Positions 1 to 13,180 of a stretch of 64,000 nucleotides of DNA are shown here, in pieces. The DNA lies in assembly GCA_964019135.1 (NCBI GenBank), contig OZ025249.1, positions 16,827,088-16,891,087 of the forward strand, written 5' to 3'. Numbering within the stretch: the first letter of the stretch is position 1; every line of letters begins with the position of its first letter. Both the position numbers and the translations under genes were made by a program. The stretch is from Arenicola marina. Lineage: Eukaryota > Annelida > Polychaeta > Arenicolidae. The notes below the pieces were generated by a model. It saw only the letters and a list, made by a program, of their open reading frames with translations. It was not told the origin of the DNA and did no database searches.

Positions 1-220
1 GACGAGAATAAATTTATTATAACGCGCACTAAACCAATAACGGAGAATTATGGATTGGGAAATTGTATCGGTTTTAAATTACAAGTTACACCTCATCCTT
101 AATGTACGTTTTTTCGGGTGACTTTGGCTTTTGTAAATTTGTCCCTTTGAACGCCTCGCTACCTAAAGTTTTTTCGATGTTAGACTGTCTAAATATGTAT
201 CAATTTAAATTTATTTCAAG

Positions 221-3200
221 GTCGAGTTGAAGTGGAAGTATAAAGTGAGAATATTCATGGACGAGACCATTTCCTTTGGCACCGTCGGACACAGTGGCAG
301 AGGGGTCACTGAGCACTATGGCGTATCGGTAAGATTGATTTCTTCATTGGTCCGTCTCACATTGACGCGATATGACCAAACGTGGTTAAAGCGTCCTAAA
401 TATACAACCAATTTTCATTGGTCTGAATGCCTCCATAAATTTGGCTGTTAAACTGTCTAAATGCAGGTTATTCGTTATTATGAAGGTGTCATGTTGCAAA
501 AATCACAATGTCAATACACCTGTAATGTCATGACATATTTTTTATAACTGCCCGCCCCGGGCCCGCAATAACTTGCCCGCAGCCCGCCTCGCGCTTGCAC
601 ACGCTCTATAAAAGAGGACAAAGAAATGTCGACGTGCTAGGTTTTGTGTGAAGACATTTACAGGTACCCCGTTATCGTCACGCTTGCGTGACTTATAATT
701 TGTATAATTTCTCAATCTTTGGAGAGATAAAGAGATAGGGATAGAGAATTAGAGAGCGGATTGAAAAACTACGCCCTCTACCCTCAGTCAGTGTCGGTAA
801 AACTGGAAACGACCGTAGGCCTACCTACTGGCTAGGAACAAATAATAATACCACCCCGACCCGCATGCCTGCTGCTTATCTCTCAGCCTTGTATCCGCAA
901 GAGCGCAAACTGTTTAATGGGTTAGGACATTATCTTTTTCACAGGCACAGTGCCCCCCCCCCCCCCCCCCACCACGTTCCTAAGCCACTATAGGCCTTTG
1001 GCTCGAACATACGAAAGTATCTGCAGCTTTACCCGTTTAAAGCAAAAGTAACCAAAGTATGCCTATTATTTACGCCTGAAACCGACGCCTGTAATTAATG
1101 CAAGAAAACGTCATTTGCTATGGGTTAATTGATGTTTGGTCATCGCTCTTCTGCATATAGACTCGAAGTCGACCTCTTTTTACGTCTATCCGTAACAATA
1201 TGTGGAAATACTGCGTAAGTTTTAAACACTGCGGGCGCGCCTTGCCCGCGCCCGCCCCGCACAGATGTGGATCTAACCGCGCCCGCCCCACACATATGCG
1301 GATCTAACCGCGCCCGCCCCGCACAGAGGCGGATCTGACCGCACCCGCCCCGCGCAGATGCGGATCTGACCGCGCCCGCCCCGCGAACCGGGACTGCGGG
1401 CGTCCACGGTCGCGGGTAACCGCAGCCAGCACCATTGTTAAACGCGTTTTATTCTCGTCTCAATCAGGAAATATATGGAGGTAGTTCAACTCCACATGGC
1501 TTTATTTCAATCTATGACATTGCAGCATGTCCCCTAATGTTAACGCTCAGTAACCTCGCTTGCGTTCCAGGTGGATGAAGTGGACCTGATCGCCGCCTCA
1601 CTAGAGAACGCATTTGGCACCACAGGTGGATTCTGCTTTGGGAAAGCCTACGTTGTGGATCACCAAGTGAGTAAAGGACCCACCAAAGACAATATTTACT
1701 ATCGAAGTAACATATTGTACCTATTGTACATCCCAAAGATGGAGAAATGATTCACTGTCTAATAAGCAAACGAGCACAGGTGGGCGAATTAGGCAACATG
1801 TTTCGTAGATACTGTAATGGCTATGTACTACAAACTTCAATGGCTGGTGGCACCATCTAAAATCACAATGTTGGTGAAACTTGTAGTCATATAATGCTTT
1901 CAGCAGTTTTATATGTAGGAATCGCCACGTACGTCATAATCACCCTTTCATTTAGTCCCCGGTATGTGTGACGCCGTTGTATTTTTTCGCCCCTTTAGCG
2001 GCTGTCGGGTTTGGGGTACTGCTTCTCGGCTTCCACGCCACCCATGCTGTCCCAGGCTGCAATATGCGCGTTAAAGCTGGTGCAGGAATATCCAGGTATG
2101 TTCGTGTGAAGATGGCTTTTGTTTACCATCATTGGCCCCTTTCGTACTGGCCAATGAGAACTTACCCTAGTCACCTATGCCATGAACTTGTATGTAATAC
2201 TGACGCTGAATTTGTGTAATCTGACGAATCTGAATTAAATATGTATTGAAGAACATGTTGTATTAATATTGTTATGATAGGCGAAATATTATTATCGATA
2301 TTTTCAAGCAGTCCAACAATACCGAGTTACGAAATATTTTATCGCTTTTTCATCATATGTTTTTTTCCCCAGAAATTGTTGAGAGACTGCAGTCAAACGC
2401 CATCAAAGTGCATGAAACCATGTCGAAGTAAGTTGATATCATATACCAAACATTATTTTATGATTTATTTTTGCTGAACATCGCTGCTTTTGAAGGAAAA
2501 AAATATATTTATACTGATACAAAGATTCAATCCCACGATGTTGTTCTATTTACGAGAAACCGAAACTAGTTTTAATTTTTTTCCCATCGCATCGTTTCAT
2601 TTGTTTACAGCTTCACTTATGGCCCAAGTAAATATAGACAGTGGCATGGGTCACGATCGCGTGATTGTGCAGTTATGCCTGCAAAAACTAGTATCTAATT
2701 TATTGTCCAAAAATGTTATCTAATACATTTATGAAAATATATATTCAATCAATTACATACCATTATAATTAAAATACCGCGATGACGATGTATGTGTAAA
2801 TTGAACCAACAGTTGTTCGCCCTATATATTTTTGTTCCAACAGATGCAATTCCCGTTGATTGTCAATTAACTATCTACTTCGGGATGTGTTGCAGAATTC
2901 CTGGTTTGAAGCTAGTAGGTGACGCGGGCTCTCCCGTACTGTATCTCCAACTGAACACGACACGTGGTACTCGAGAGCGAGACGTCGAACTTCTCAAGAA
3001 AATTGTTGATCTTGTAAGTGGCAGGAAATTGGCTTTAAGCATGTAGAACGATAACTTTATAAGCCATAAGACTGATAAGTTAGCGACAATTTGTATGGTA
3101 TTTTGAAACATTTGTAATCATACGGAACAGGCGGCGGAATGATTATTTATGGTATTTATCTTCTTCTTGAACAGGCGGAGAAAGATGGAGTGGTCGTCTG

Positions 3201-4224
3201 CTTAGCTGCCTACCTTGAAGCCAATGAACACATCTTGCCACCGCCCAGGTCAGCCACCATTAAAGACTTCATGAGAACAAAAAATACAACTATGAATACA
3301 AAAAATACAAACATAGAAAAGAGCAAATATGAACTTGTATTGGTCCAAGATGTCTTTAAAAAAAACATTTGTAAAACCTAATTATGAGCGAACGGCCAGT
3401 AAACACGATTATTTGAGGATTCTGCAACTTTCACATATAACGTCATGTACTGGAGACAAGAAAAATGGCTACACGAGAGCAGGCAGGAGATTTTACCCAT
3501 CGATTCTTGTTGCAACATCAAGGAAAATTGTCGCAGTAATTATTTATTTCCATTAATTAGTTTAAACATATTTTATTGGCAATTGGAAAACAGGCACACT
3601 GCCTATGTGAATTCCTCTAAATTGCTACAACTTTTTTTTGAAGAATGATCAGTGAAATTCCTCCCCCAACTTTTGAAGGACATCATCTCCCCGACTTGTA
3701 AGATCTGAGAAGAGCTCCTTCCACACAAAATGGACCCCCGCTCCCCTCCCAATTTTTGTTTCAATCATGTATCCGCCCTCATCCTTGAACATCCGTGAGA
3801 GAACTTTATTGTCTGCTTAGTTTGGCCGGGTTAACAACGAGTATCCTAAAAGATTACTACTAAACCATATGTACAGAGCATACAATTTTAGTTCGACGAC
3901 AACAGTGAATTCTGCAAGTGATCTTTGTTTGGCTTTGTGTGGGGCCGATTAAAGCGCTAGATATTTAGCAAGAATATGTTGTTGCCAACGGTATCACGCA
4001 ATGATTGACTTCAATGTCTTACGCAATGTTTGTCTTCACTGTATCACGCGCAATGTTTGTCTTCAATATATCACGAGACGTTTGTCTTCTTTGCGTTGCA
4101 ATAAATATCTTTCGTTCTTTCGTTTTGTAGCATTCGACTGACGGTGAATAGTGAGCTTGAAGAGGCAGAAATCCAAAATGTTCGCCGGGTCTTGACGAAA
4201 AGCGCTGAAGCTGTTTTGTCATAA
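221..4224 (+). CDS. SPTLC1: Serine palmitoyltransferase subunit 1, C-terminal part (5' exons off window)
   Basis: This is the long-chain-base-1 subunit of serine palmitoyltransferase, which with SPTLC2 condenses serine and palmitoyl-CoA at the ER in the first step of sphingolipid synthesis. Seven coding exons join in frame: 221-328, 1571-1666, 1999-2095, 2373-2427, 2896-3013, 3175-3248 and 4131-4224 (stop TAA 4222-4224), giving 213 residues. All introns shown are GT-AG. The peptide carries typical SPTLC1 blocks: [42 protein letters not shown] and [13 protein letters not shown], ending in KSAEAVLS. They lie in the aminotransferase fold-type I domain. SPTLC1 normally lacks the PLP lysine, which SPTLC2 supplies; that lysine would not be expected here. 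Human SPTLC1 is 473 residues, so about 260 N-terminal residues should lie left of the window. The exon at 221 opens in frame after a CAAG acceptor. The identity is firm from motif order; the exact first exon edge is slightly less certain. Confidence 0.93.
329..1570. other. SPTLC1 intron with GC-rich repeat-like DNA
   Basis: This is a 1.24-kb intron between two SPTLC1 coding exons. Its middle, about 545-1440, has GC-rich ends built from CCCGCCCCG and GCGGGCG motifs around an AT-rich core, which looks like a small non-autonomous DNA transposon (hAT-like composition), but no clean terminal repeats or target duplication were established. A run of about 20 C lies at 951-970 and a short 31-bp minisatellite at 1247-1385. 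I see no coding sequence in it. Confidence 0.4.
1247..1385. repeat. 31-bp minisatellite, about 4.5 copies
   Basis: A GC-rich unit starting CGCGCCCGCCCC and ending GCGGATCTGAC recurs at 1247, 1278, 1309, 1340 and 1371, exactly 31 bp apart with a few substitutions between copies. It lies in a SPTLC1 intron. Confidence 0.85.
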
Positions 4225-4623
4225 TTGCCTTGGCACTATCAAATGGCACCGAAACTTACTTCTGCCGTTAGGCTTTGATAGCGGGAAAAATTATGCAATC
4301 ACCAGAAAATCCATATATATATTCATGAGTGGATAAATGACATTCTATTTTATACCAGCTTGTTTTGTTTTTGTGCATAAATATATCTCTGCGAACCCTT
4401 TTTGTGCACAGATCCGACCACATATCGGAGGCGCAAGATTCATCACTTATATCGCTTGTATGTTTCATGATTTTGAATGCGTCAGGACAAAAGTGTATGC
4501 AAGGAAAGCACAAGATATTATAATTACCTACTAATTAATAAGTGACAAATCGTTCTGTGTCTATGATGTTTGTATCTAAGAAATTATGTTAAGGCGAGAT
4601 TTTATGATTTTGTTATGTATAAA

Positions 4624-4629
4624 AATAAA
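4624..4629 (+). promoter_or_regulatory. Possible SPTLC1 polyadenylation signal
   Basis: An AATAAA hexamer lies 400 bp after the SPTLC1 stop codon, in AT-rich DNA before the retrotransposon. It is the most plausible signal between the stop and the insertion at 4770, but no transcript evidence is available. Confidence 0.3.
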
Positions 4630-4769
4630 GCGATATATAAATTCTAAGCCATTTTCTTTGTCTTCGCATTTTGTGCGTGTCGCCGCCCCAAGTCAAGCTA
4701 GACTGATACATCACCTCGTAATTGCCTTCTGTTATCGGTCGCAAATACGATATTTTAGTATAAAGTATT

Positions 4770-5190
4770 ATAGTATTTTTACGGTTATTATAATTTATGC
4801 ACAATATAAGAACATTAACGATTACAACAAACTGGGTCCAAAATCACTTACCAAAGAATTACTGTAAACTTTTGTGGAACAGCGATGGCGTTCACGAAAA
4901 GACCTCTCCTTCATACATCACCGCTTTACCGACCGACGTCATATGGAGTTTTACTCTACATATAATATGGGGATTATGGTATGGGCGTCTGTATAAAGGG
5001 AGGAAAATGTCCGTTAGTCTGTCGACCTACAGCTACATCAGTCCGTACTAGTCAAAGGCTTTTCTGTCACTGTCCCTATTTCGCGCTGAAACCCATGTCG
5101 TCCCCCTCGTCACATGATTCCGACCAACCCCGAACACTTATTTGCATAGTCGGGTATTTCCGGATATTTTAGATTTCCCGCGTCACTACA
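4770..5190 (-). repeat. 3' LTR of the Gypsy element
   Basis: This 421-bp LTR aligns without gaps to 12755-13175. On the minus strand it begins TGTAGTGACGCGGG and ends AAAAATACTAT. A short purine-rich stretch lies just inside it, where the polypurine tract is expected. The exact inner and outer base is ambiguous by one position because the target duplication may be four or five bases. Confidence 0.93.
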
Positions 5191-5606
5191 CACTACCCTG
5201 CTTTCTTCGAGAAGGAAGCAGTTATATTATCAGTTCTGACCATCAGATATCATACACAAATATGGTACAAAACTGAAACAGGTACACATCATTTATACAT
5301 TGGGCACATAATTATTGCAGGGACTAAATATAATCATGCATAGTTTAAACCAGTATCATAGGCCAAAACTGCAATATTTTTAATCTTTCTCATCGACCAA
5401 AGTCGTCAAGAAATAACGTTAAAGCAGATGCCCAGGCAGATTAGGGCTAATACACTCATATGTTGCTAATACTCATCCATATTTACATCTCATCTCTCAG
5501 GACAGAAGACATTATACAAGCAACCAACAAATCGTCAAACATATTTTACATGAACAGAACAAGATAAACACATCATAATGCGCATTTGCCCTGTATATCC
5601 TAATAT

Positions 5607-8600
5607 TTAGAAAGTAAAATCTTTCAAATAAGCAGGAATATTAATTCGTCTGCCAGCTCGGCTTGTTCGGGGAGTGGGCATAGTCACTTCTCCCACGTCT
5701 TCTTCACTACTACTATTTTCGTCAGGAATGGAAATTGGCAATAATTCTACTGAATCCGAGGGACCAGTTAAGTTAAAGACTTCATTCAATAGATCCTCAT
5801 CATCCGTGGGAACATCTCCTTCCAAATTCAACAAATCATGTCGCTTACGTCGAATCCACATGGGAATGACCCGATCTTTACACAGTTTCAACCTGTCATG
5901 ATGGATAACTTCTTCTCTCTTCTGATTGGCTATTTTATACAGCACTGACGAAAGAACTTCCGTAACAAGCATTGGTCCTAACCAAACTGGCTTTAACTTA
6001 TTGCTTTCACCGATTCTCGTGGCTGAATTCACTTTATATACAAGGTCCCCAACATCATATGTACGTTGTCGAAGACGAAGGTCGTAGTCCCTTTTCTGGC
6101 GACATTGAGCAGCTTTTAAATGGTGACGAGCAACATCATGAACACCTTCGATCGTCTTTCGTAGGTTTGATACATACTCATACGGAGTGTTTTTGGTACT
6201 ATTCGCTGAGGCAGTTCCCATCATCAAATCAACTGGCTGTCTGACTTCCCTGCCTAGCATCATCATATTTGCAGAAAAACCAGTTTGTCTATTTTCTGTA
6301 GCTCTGATGGCTCCAGCCAAATAAGGCAGATTCTCGTCCCATGTTTCTGGGACTCCTCCCAAGTAAGAACGGATCATAGGGAGTAAAATGCGGTTATACC
6401 GTTCAATCTGACCATTAGCAGATGGATGGTAAGGAGTGGTTCGCGTCTTAGCTATTTCTAAAAGTTCACAAATCTCTCGAAAGAGTTTCCCGTCAAATTG
6501 TCTTCCCTGATCCGTATGGATTTGGAGGGGGCACCCGAGTCGGACAAAGAAATCTTTGATTGCTGCTCTTGCCACTAATTCGGCCGTTTGAAGGGGTAGA
6601 GGACTACATTCAACCCATTTGGTGTACTGATCTATCATCATCAGAATGTACTGATTTCCAGAGCGACTTACTGGAAATGGGCCTAAAATGTCAAGGTGAA
6701 CCCTCTCCATTGGATAACCAGAATGAAAACTACCCAAAGCGGCCTTCGGCTTCGTCTGAGCTTTCTTATGTCGACTGCATTCTCGACATGAACTTGTGTA
6801 TGCAAGACACTCCTGTCTCATATTATGCCACATGAAAGCATGTTTTAGTCTAGAAATGGTCTTTATGTAACCAAAATGGCCAGCAAATCGACTATCATGA
6901 CATTGGGAGAGCACTTCTGGTCTGAGTGACCTCGGAACCATCAATAACATTCGTTTGCCCAACGGAGATTCCCACTGATAATGTAAGACACCCTCTATTA
7001 TCACCAACTGCGACTTGCACAACCAAAAATGTTTCACTGTAGGATTACTCAACTACAGTTCACTCTCTTCTGGCTCTTTGAGCTCCATCCACTTTACCAA
7101 TGTAGCTAGCTCGGGATCTTCCATTTGCTTTTCACGCAGAGTCTTTGGTGAATAAGTATGTAACCAGGTCCCACACCTCTCCAGGTTGGGATTGCCTTCT
7201 CCTTCATTATTCAAACTCTCTGCCCTATCTACATCAAGTAGATTTTCTGACGTGACCCGGCGAACTACCAAGGGGACCACTTCGTCTACGTCTGCATCAA
7301 ATCTAGTCCATTGATTATGAGCCCTTATACAATAACTGCATCCGCCACAAGGAAGATTAGTTGGATCACATCCGTTCTGATAGTGTACACAATAATCTAA
7401 ACCGTCTGGTATTCTAGACAAACCGTCGGCGTTACCATGACTTTTACCAGGCCTATGTTGAATCTCCATGTCGTACTGGCTTAGCTCCTCTAACCATCTA
7501 GCCAATTGACCTTCAATTTGTTTGAATCGCATCAACCAAATAAGACTATTATGGTCGGTTCTTAAAATAAATTTTCGACCCAGTAAATAATGGCGATATT
7601 GTCGTGTAAACTTCACTACAGATAACAGTTCTTTTCGAGTGGTACAATACTTTCTTTGAGCAGGTGTTAGAGCATAACTGCCATAACTAATAATTCTTTC
7701 ATGGCCATCTTGGACTTGTATCAGTTCTGCACCAATAGCTTTATCAGATGCGTCAGTGTCTAATATAAAATCTCCTTCAGGTCGGGGAAAACCCATTACT
7801 GGCGCTTGTGTCATTGATATTTTCAATCTGTCAAATGCTTCTTGGGCTGTTTTTCCCCATTCAAACTTTGTCTTTCTACTCTTAGATCCTGTAAGTTGAT
7901 ATAATGGAGAGGATATCGCAGCAAAATCTTTGATGTGTTCTCTGTGATAGTTTACAAACCCTAGGAAGGACTCCAATTCCCGGACGGTTTGTGGGACCTC
8001 CCACTCCATCACGACTTCTACATTAGCTGGATTTACCGAAATACCCTCTTCGTTCACCAACTTTCCCAGGAATAGTAGTTCCGTTTGAAACAGAGTACAT
8101 TTTCGTGCCTTGAGTTTTAGGTTATATTCCCGCATCCGCTCAAAGACCTTTCTCAGATTTTGAATATGGTCATGAAAGTTAGACCCGACTACTATGATGT
8201 CGTCAATATAGGCTAACACTTCCTTCCATGTCAAGCCCCTGAGGACCAGTTGCATGGCGCGTTGGAACGTTGCTGGGGCGTTACATAGGCCAAACCCCAT
8301 TTTGGTATGTTGGAACAGACCATACTTGGTGATAAAGGCAGTCTTATGCTTATCTTCAGGACACATCTCTATTTGCCAGTATCCAGACGCTAAATCTAAT
8401 GTACTGAGATACTTTGTGCCACCCAAAGTGTCCCGGCACTCATTGATCAGGGGTAAAGGGTAAGCATCCTTGACAGTGACTGCATTCAAGGCTCGAAAAT
8501 CAATGCACCATCGGACTTTACCGTCTTTCTTGCGAACTAACACTGGGGGACTTGCCCATTCGGAAGTAGATGGTTCAATTACTCCACATTTTAACATGTT

Positions 8601-9809
8601 TGTTAGATGTTCTTCTTCTTCCTTATCAAAGCCAAGTGGTGTACGACGCATGCGTTGACGGACTGGTTTAGCATTCCCTGTATCAATTTTGTGAACTACC
8701 CCTTTTAAACAACCCAAATCATTATCAGATTTAGCGAACGTATCTTCAAACTCTACCAACAGATGGGCTACTAGGATGGACTCGGTCACCGTGAGCTGTT
8801 TACATGAGCGTTGGAATAAATCTTGCAAGTGTTCGGGTATGGATTTCATTATTGATTCATCACACACTTTTTCTTCCCCTGCTAACTTGCCATGACTACA
8901 GTAAGCATCCTCGTCTGACAAAATTTTTAAGTCTCGAATTTGTCTTGCTCTAGGCATAGCAGTCTCTTGGGGAACTTTAGAATTGGGGTTTCCCTCTAAC
9001 TCAGAGAGAAATGTGTCCAGTTCAACAGCCCGTCCTATGCAGTGGCCTTTCTTCAAAGAGAGATAGGAATCTTTTAGGTTCAGTATTTCAATCACAGGAT
9101 TACACCCTTCTATTAGTGCATGAGGAACTATTAATCCTTTATTGTGTCCTGGATGTAATACAAAAGTTCTTCCCACTGATGTTTCAGCGTCTAAAGTAGT
9201 TATTAATCTCACTCTGGTATTAGGTGGTACCACGACTTTCCGTTTAAGGGTAACTTTTGAAACGCAGTATTCTGTTCCCTCTGCACTTCGGACTAGCTTG
9301 ATTGGTATCTCTTGCGACCCTAGGACAAACAGATCTTTTTTGAAATCAAGAGTGGCCCCAACCGCTTTGATGAAGTCCAGTCCTAAGATAAATTTGTCTT
9401 GTATGGGAGCAACGTACAAGTCCCATTTGTAGGTTTTTCCACCTATTGTGAGTTTTACCCCTTTTGCACATCTGCCCATGATTGGGCTGTCTCTGGCCGC
9501 GCCATGTAAAGAAACGGTCCCTTGTAACTGAGGTGATTCTTCCATCGTTTGGTATAAGTCTTCGCTTAACACTGTCACTTGGGCAGCACTGTCTACTACC
9601 GCCGCAACACTTGTCCTATTTACAGTCATAGTTATGACGGCACTTAAGCCTTGAGCACCTTCATTCTTGAGGATAACTTCTCGTACTTTAAGAGGTTGAT
9701 GCTTATCTTGATTATTATCAGCGCACTGCAGTGCCTCAACGGGAGATACTTCGTTTGGTTTCATTGCATTAGTCATTTGTTTTAAGGTTTGGGAAACATT
9801 GACATCCAA
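5607..9809 (-). mobile_element. Gypsy pol region: protease, RT, RNase H, integrase
   Basis: Reading on the minus strand, the order is: an aspartic protease motif (VVDSAAQVTVLSED, near 9.6 kb); reverse transcriptase with the YIDDIIVVGS catalytic box (near 8.2 kb); RNase H starting ILDTDASDKAIGAEL (near 7.75 kb); then integrase with an HHCC zinc finger (CRECSRHKK), a core carrying the HTDQGRQFDG box, and a GPY/F-like C-terminal module (WLGPMLVTEVLSS). These parts make the element self-sufficient in kind for cDNA synthesis and integration. The region carries about one interruption and is otherwise open. It lies in a different frame from gag, and Gypsy families commonly express such frames by frameshifting or read-through. 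Confidence 0.93.
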
Positions 9810-9892
9810 TGGTAGGTCATTCAGATGATCACATTTGTTTACACTACTGGCCTTTGGAGTAGCGGTTAAATGTTGGCCATCTAATTCAACCG

Positions 9893-11545
9893 CTAAGCGT
9901 TTAGTGACGCGGATTGCACACTATTTCTATTGGGCGAAGGAGATCTGGAATCTGTTCTAATCCTATTCTTGAGACATTCAGAACTGTAATGGCCAACCTC
10001 TTTACAGTTGTAGCAAATGACTCTCCGTCTTGGACTTCCTGGCGGTGTTACTTGATGTGCATTGGTTCTAGTCTCATTCTTTTGTCCTGCCTGAAGAGTA
10101 GTCATAATTTCTTTTAGAGTGTCATGCATCAAGGACCACTCTTTTGTCATTGATGACATTTTGTCTTCTGATGATGGCATTTGTTTATCACTTTTGTTTA
10201 CCCCTACTCCCCTCACTTTGAAATCGGGACATGACAATTCTTCTTGCTCGCTGTCAGAGACAAAGTGGACATGCCTGTGCAGTTGTCTAATTCTAGATTC
10301 CCTGTGTTTTGTATTCCCCAGCAATACTCTTTGGTTACTGACGGAATTGTTAACGATTTGAACAGCATCGTCCAGACTTTTCGGCTGTTTATCCATTGCA
10401 GTAAGGGCCGCCCATTTCTCATTGCAACCTTTCAGAAAGGCATCAGTAGCTATTGTTTCTAGCACCTCATAATTGCTATCAGGGTAGCCATTTCCTGCCA
10501 GCTCAAAAGCCCTTTCTGCGAACTCTTCCAAATCTTCGCCCTCATGTTGATTCAATTCCTGAATTACTCTTCGTGCGGTGGCAGGAACATCTTTCTTGCC
10601 AAACCTTCTGTTCAACTTAACCATCAGCAAGTCATAGTCATCACTGATTGTATTGGGAAGAGTACCATAGAATTTTAAAGCCCTGTCTCTTAAACACTCA
10701 ATTATTCTATCAAGCCTTTCTTCATTATCCCAATCATACCGTTTTGCCAAATGTTCAAACTGGACTTCAAAAGACTTCCAATCCCCTTTTCCATCAAAAG
10801 TTGGCATTCTGGAGTATGGGCCGTCATTGTATCGTCTCTGGTACTTAACTGTTTTTTTTGCTGGGGAAGCATGGTTGGGATTGTTTTCTGCTCTCCTTGT
10901 TGATAGATTTCTCCCTCTTTGCCTCCCTCTAGATGCCCGTCTAGTGCTACGCTTATCTTCTTCCGAGTCATCATCAGAACTGTCACATTCATGGGCAGCA
11001 TGCTTCCTGTTCGAACCAGAGTTCCACTTACTGTCCACTACAGAGACATGCTCCACCATTTCCCTGTGTTTCTGTCTTACTTGTTCCTCTTTGATATTAG
11101 GGGTTCTTAAAAATTGCCTTGATTCTGTTCCTTTAGCATCAGAAGAGTTCTCTGTCAGATCATCTAATCTTCTATTTATTCTATGAAATTCTTCTTGTCT
11201 ATCTTTTTCTGATTTGTGAAAGTCATCTCTTATTTCATCTAACAGCTTTCTATTTCTGTATTGGTCATCACTGAGGTTTCTAATCATGCTAGTGAGGGAT
11301 GCCTCCAATTTACTAAATCTATCATCAGAATTTCCAATTGCTCCCTCTGTATCTCTGATTTCAAGGCTTATTAAACCATCCTGTAGCATTTGAGTTCCAT
11401 GTTGGCCTGCTTCTTTCAAGAAGTCTTCTTCTGTAACTACCCCTTTTCCTGCCATGCTTCTTAGTTTTTTAGCACATTTTTGTGTGAGCCCTGTCTTTTC
11501 AAGTTCCTGCAGTGAAACCCCTTCATTTAAATATACAGTACCCAT
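9893..11545 (-). mobile_element. Gypsy gag region with CCHC zinc knuckle
   Basis: An open frame of about 550 codons encodes a capsid-like polyprotein. The N-terminal part is rich in charged, coiled-coil-like sequence and an acidic/basic low-complexity stretch. The middle holds a retrotransposon gag-like block (FDGKGDWKSFEVQFEHLAKR, then an RRFGKKD region). The C-terminus carries one CCHC knuckle, CYNCKEVGHYSSEC, for RNA binding. It precedes pol by about 80 bp and looks intact. Confidence 0.92.
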
Positions 11546-12740
11546 CTCAAGTGATGGAAATCACCTAGCTGGCTCCCATAAAGAATTTCAAATTTCAAGT
11601 TGTATTGAAAAGTTTTAGATCTAGATCTATACAACCTCAGTAATTATTTTTATGTTAATATAAAAAATATATAATTTGTTATCAAGCGATATCACAACTT
11701 GTTAATATATTATTCAATTATAGGCCAAGCGTATGATATGAATTGAAGTACTAGATCTACTTCAACCTCAAATCACGATTCAGGTCAGGATTAAAAAATC
11801 AATAAATTGTAGTTATTTATCTGAGGTCTTTTACAATGTGTGCTCGACAGACAATATATAAAGTAATATATATAATCTCACTATCTAAATGAAACCCCAG
11901 ACCTATATCTAAATAAAGAAAAGAAGAGTCTTCGTCTCTGGGCTAATCAGAGCACTAAAGTTGTCTGTCAAAGAAACCGTGTTAGTATACAATAAAAGAT
12001 AGTGTGCACCTATAGAAGAACAGACCTCAACTACCAAAGCAAAAAATTCAACAGGCCAGTATTAGCATTAGAGCAGTAGGCATAATGACCATATATTGGC
12101 TCAGTATTATAATTCCTGATTTTGTTTCAGTATGCACAGTAAAATTTCACTGAAAACAACAAATATTGCTTGGGCTTCAATTTAGTGACATTAATTAAGT
12201 GTATGAAATCTAGGACAAACTAAGTGGCTACGAGAATTCGTGACACGTGTGTAAAAGGTCGTCTATTGACAAACACAACCAAATAAGGATTGACGTTAGG
12301 CGTGCATGTTTACCCTGCGCACAAAGCCCTGCGCACAGATCTCTTTCTAATTCTAAACCAATAGAGTACAACTATGCAAATTAGGCTGTTCCGGCTTTGG
12401 CGCAGACACCCTCTCAGACAAGGTCAAGGCCGGAAAGCCCAAAATTTTTAAATCCCCAAATCAGAAAGCGACCGCTTGCAATATGTCAAATATGCAGATA
12501 ATACTTCCAAGTTACCTCGAATTATTTCAATTAACCAAATTAGGAGTTAGCATCCATCAAATTTTACACATAGAATTGTTAGGCCTAGTTTGACATTAAA
12601 CATATGCTATGAATCTCATGATATGGCTGTTTACCATAATTTGTTGGACCTTGGACCTGGTTTGTTTACCATACTTTGTCGTTAAGTCAAGATAGAACAA
12701 TAGAAATTTCGCCGATTCAATATCAGGCTTTCCGTTTAAA
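11546..12740 (-). mobile_element. Gypsy 5' leader, non-coding
   Basis: About 1.2 kb of AT-rich DNA lies between the primer binding site and gag. I see no long open frame in it. A leader of this length would normally hold packaging signals and control of gag translation; none is recognisable by eye. Confidence 0.6.
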
Positions 12741-12752
12741 CTTCTGACACCA
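12741..12752 (-). other. Gypsy primer binding site, tRNA-Leu type
   Basis: On the minus strand TGGTGTCAGAAG starts one or two bases inside the 5' LTR. It is complementary to the 3' end of many metazoan leucine tRNAs (CTTCTGACACCA), the usual primer position for LTR elements. Confidence 0.8.
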
Positions 12753-12754
12753 AT

Positions 12755-13175
12755 ATAGTATTTTTACGGTTATTATAATTTATGCACAATATAAGAACAT
12801 TAACGATTACAACAAACTGGGTCCAAAATAACTTACCAAAGAATTACTGTAAACTTGTGTGGAACAGCGATGGCGTTCACGAAAAGACCTCTACTTCATA
12901 CATCACCGCTTTACCGACCGACTTCATATGGAGTTTTACTCTACATATAATATGGGGAGAATGGTATGGGCGTCTGTATAAAGGGAGGAAAATGTCCGTT
13001 AGTCTGTCGACCTACAGCTACATCAGTCCGTACTAGTCAAAGGCTTTTCTGTCACTGTCCCTATTTCGCGCTGAAACCCATGTCGTCCCCCTCGTCACAT
13101 GATTCCGACCAACCCCGAACACTTATTTGCATAGTCGGGTATTTCCGGATATTTTAGATTTCCCGCGTCACTACA
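12755..13175 (-). repeat. 5' LTR of the Gypsy element
   Basis: This 421-bp LTR is the partner of 4770-5190, with no length difference and about 1.4 percent divergence. A five-base GTATT follows at 13176-13180 and matches the bases left of the other LTR. The promoter of the element should lie here, reading leftward. Confidence 0.93.
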
Positions 13176-13180
13176 GTATT

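Larger units (their letters stand above)
4770..13175 (-). mobile_element. Ty3/Gypsy LTR retrotransposon, nearly whole, young
   Basis: This is an 8.4-kb LTR element in minus orientation between SPTLC1 and IPO13. It has two 421-bp LTRs of equal length that differ at about six positions (1.4 percent), a GTATT duplication at both flanks (4765-4769 and 13176-13180), a leucine-tRNA-type primer binding site and a purine-rich tract before the 3' LTR. The order is LTR, leader, gag, protease, reverse transcriptase, RNase H, integrase, LTR, and no envelope frame was seen. This domain order, with integrase after RNase H, is that of Ty3/Gypsy; the clade was not assigned. It looks nearly whole, with about one break in pol. 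The small LTR divergence implies a recent insertion. Confidence 0.95.

Noticed and set aside
1-1459. GACGAGAATAAA at the window start and its reverse complement at about 1448-1459, as ends of a DNA transposon
   Set aside because: The span would enclose a functional SPTLC1 exon at 221-328, so the two words cannot be ends of one simple element. They may be ends of different copies.
4797-5051. An 84-codon frame repeated almost unchanged at 12782-13036
   Set aside because: Both lie inside the paired LTRs; the similarity is explained by the LTRs and not by a duplicated gene.
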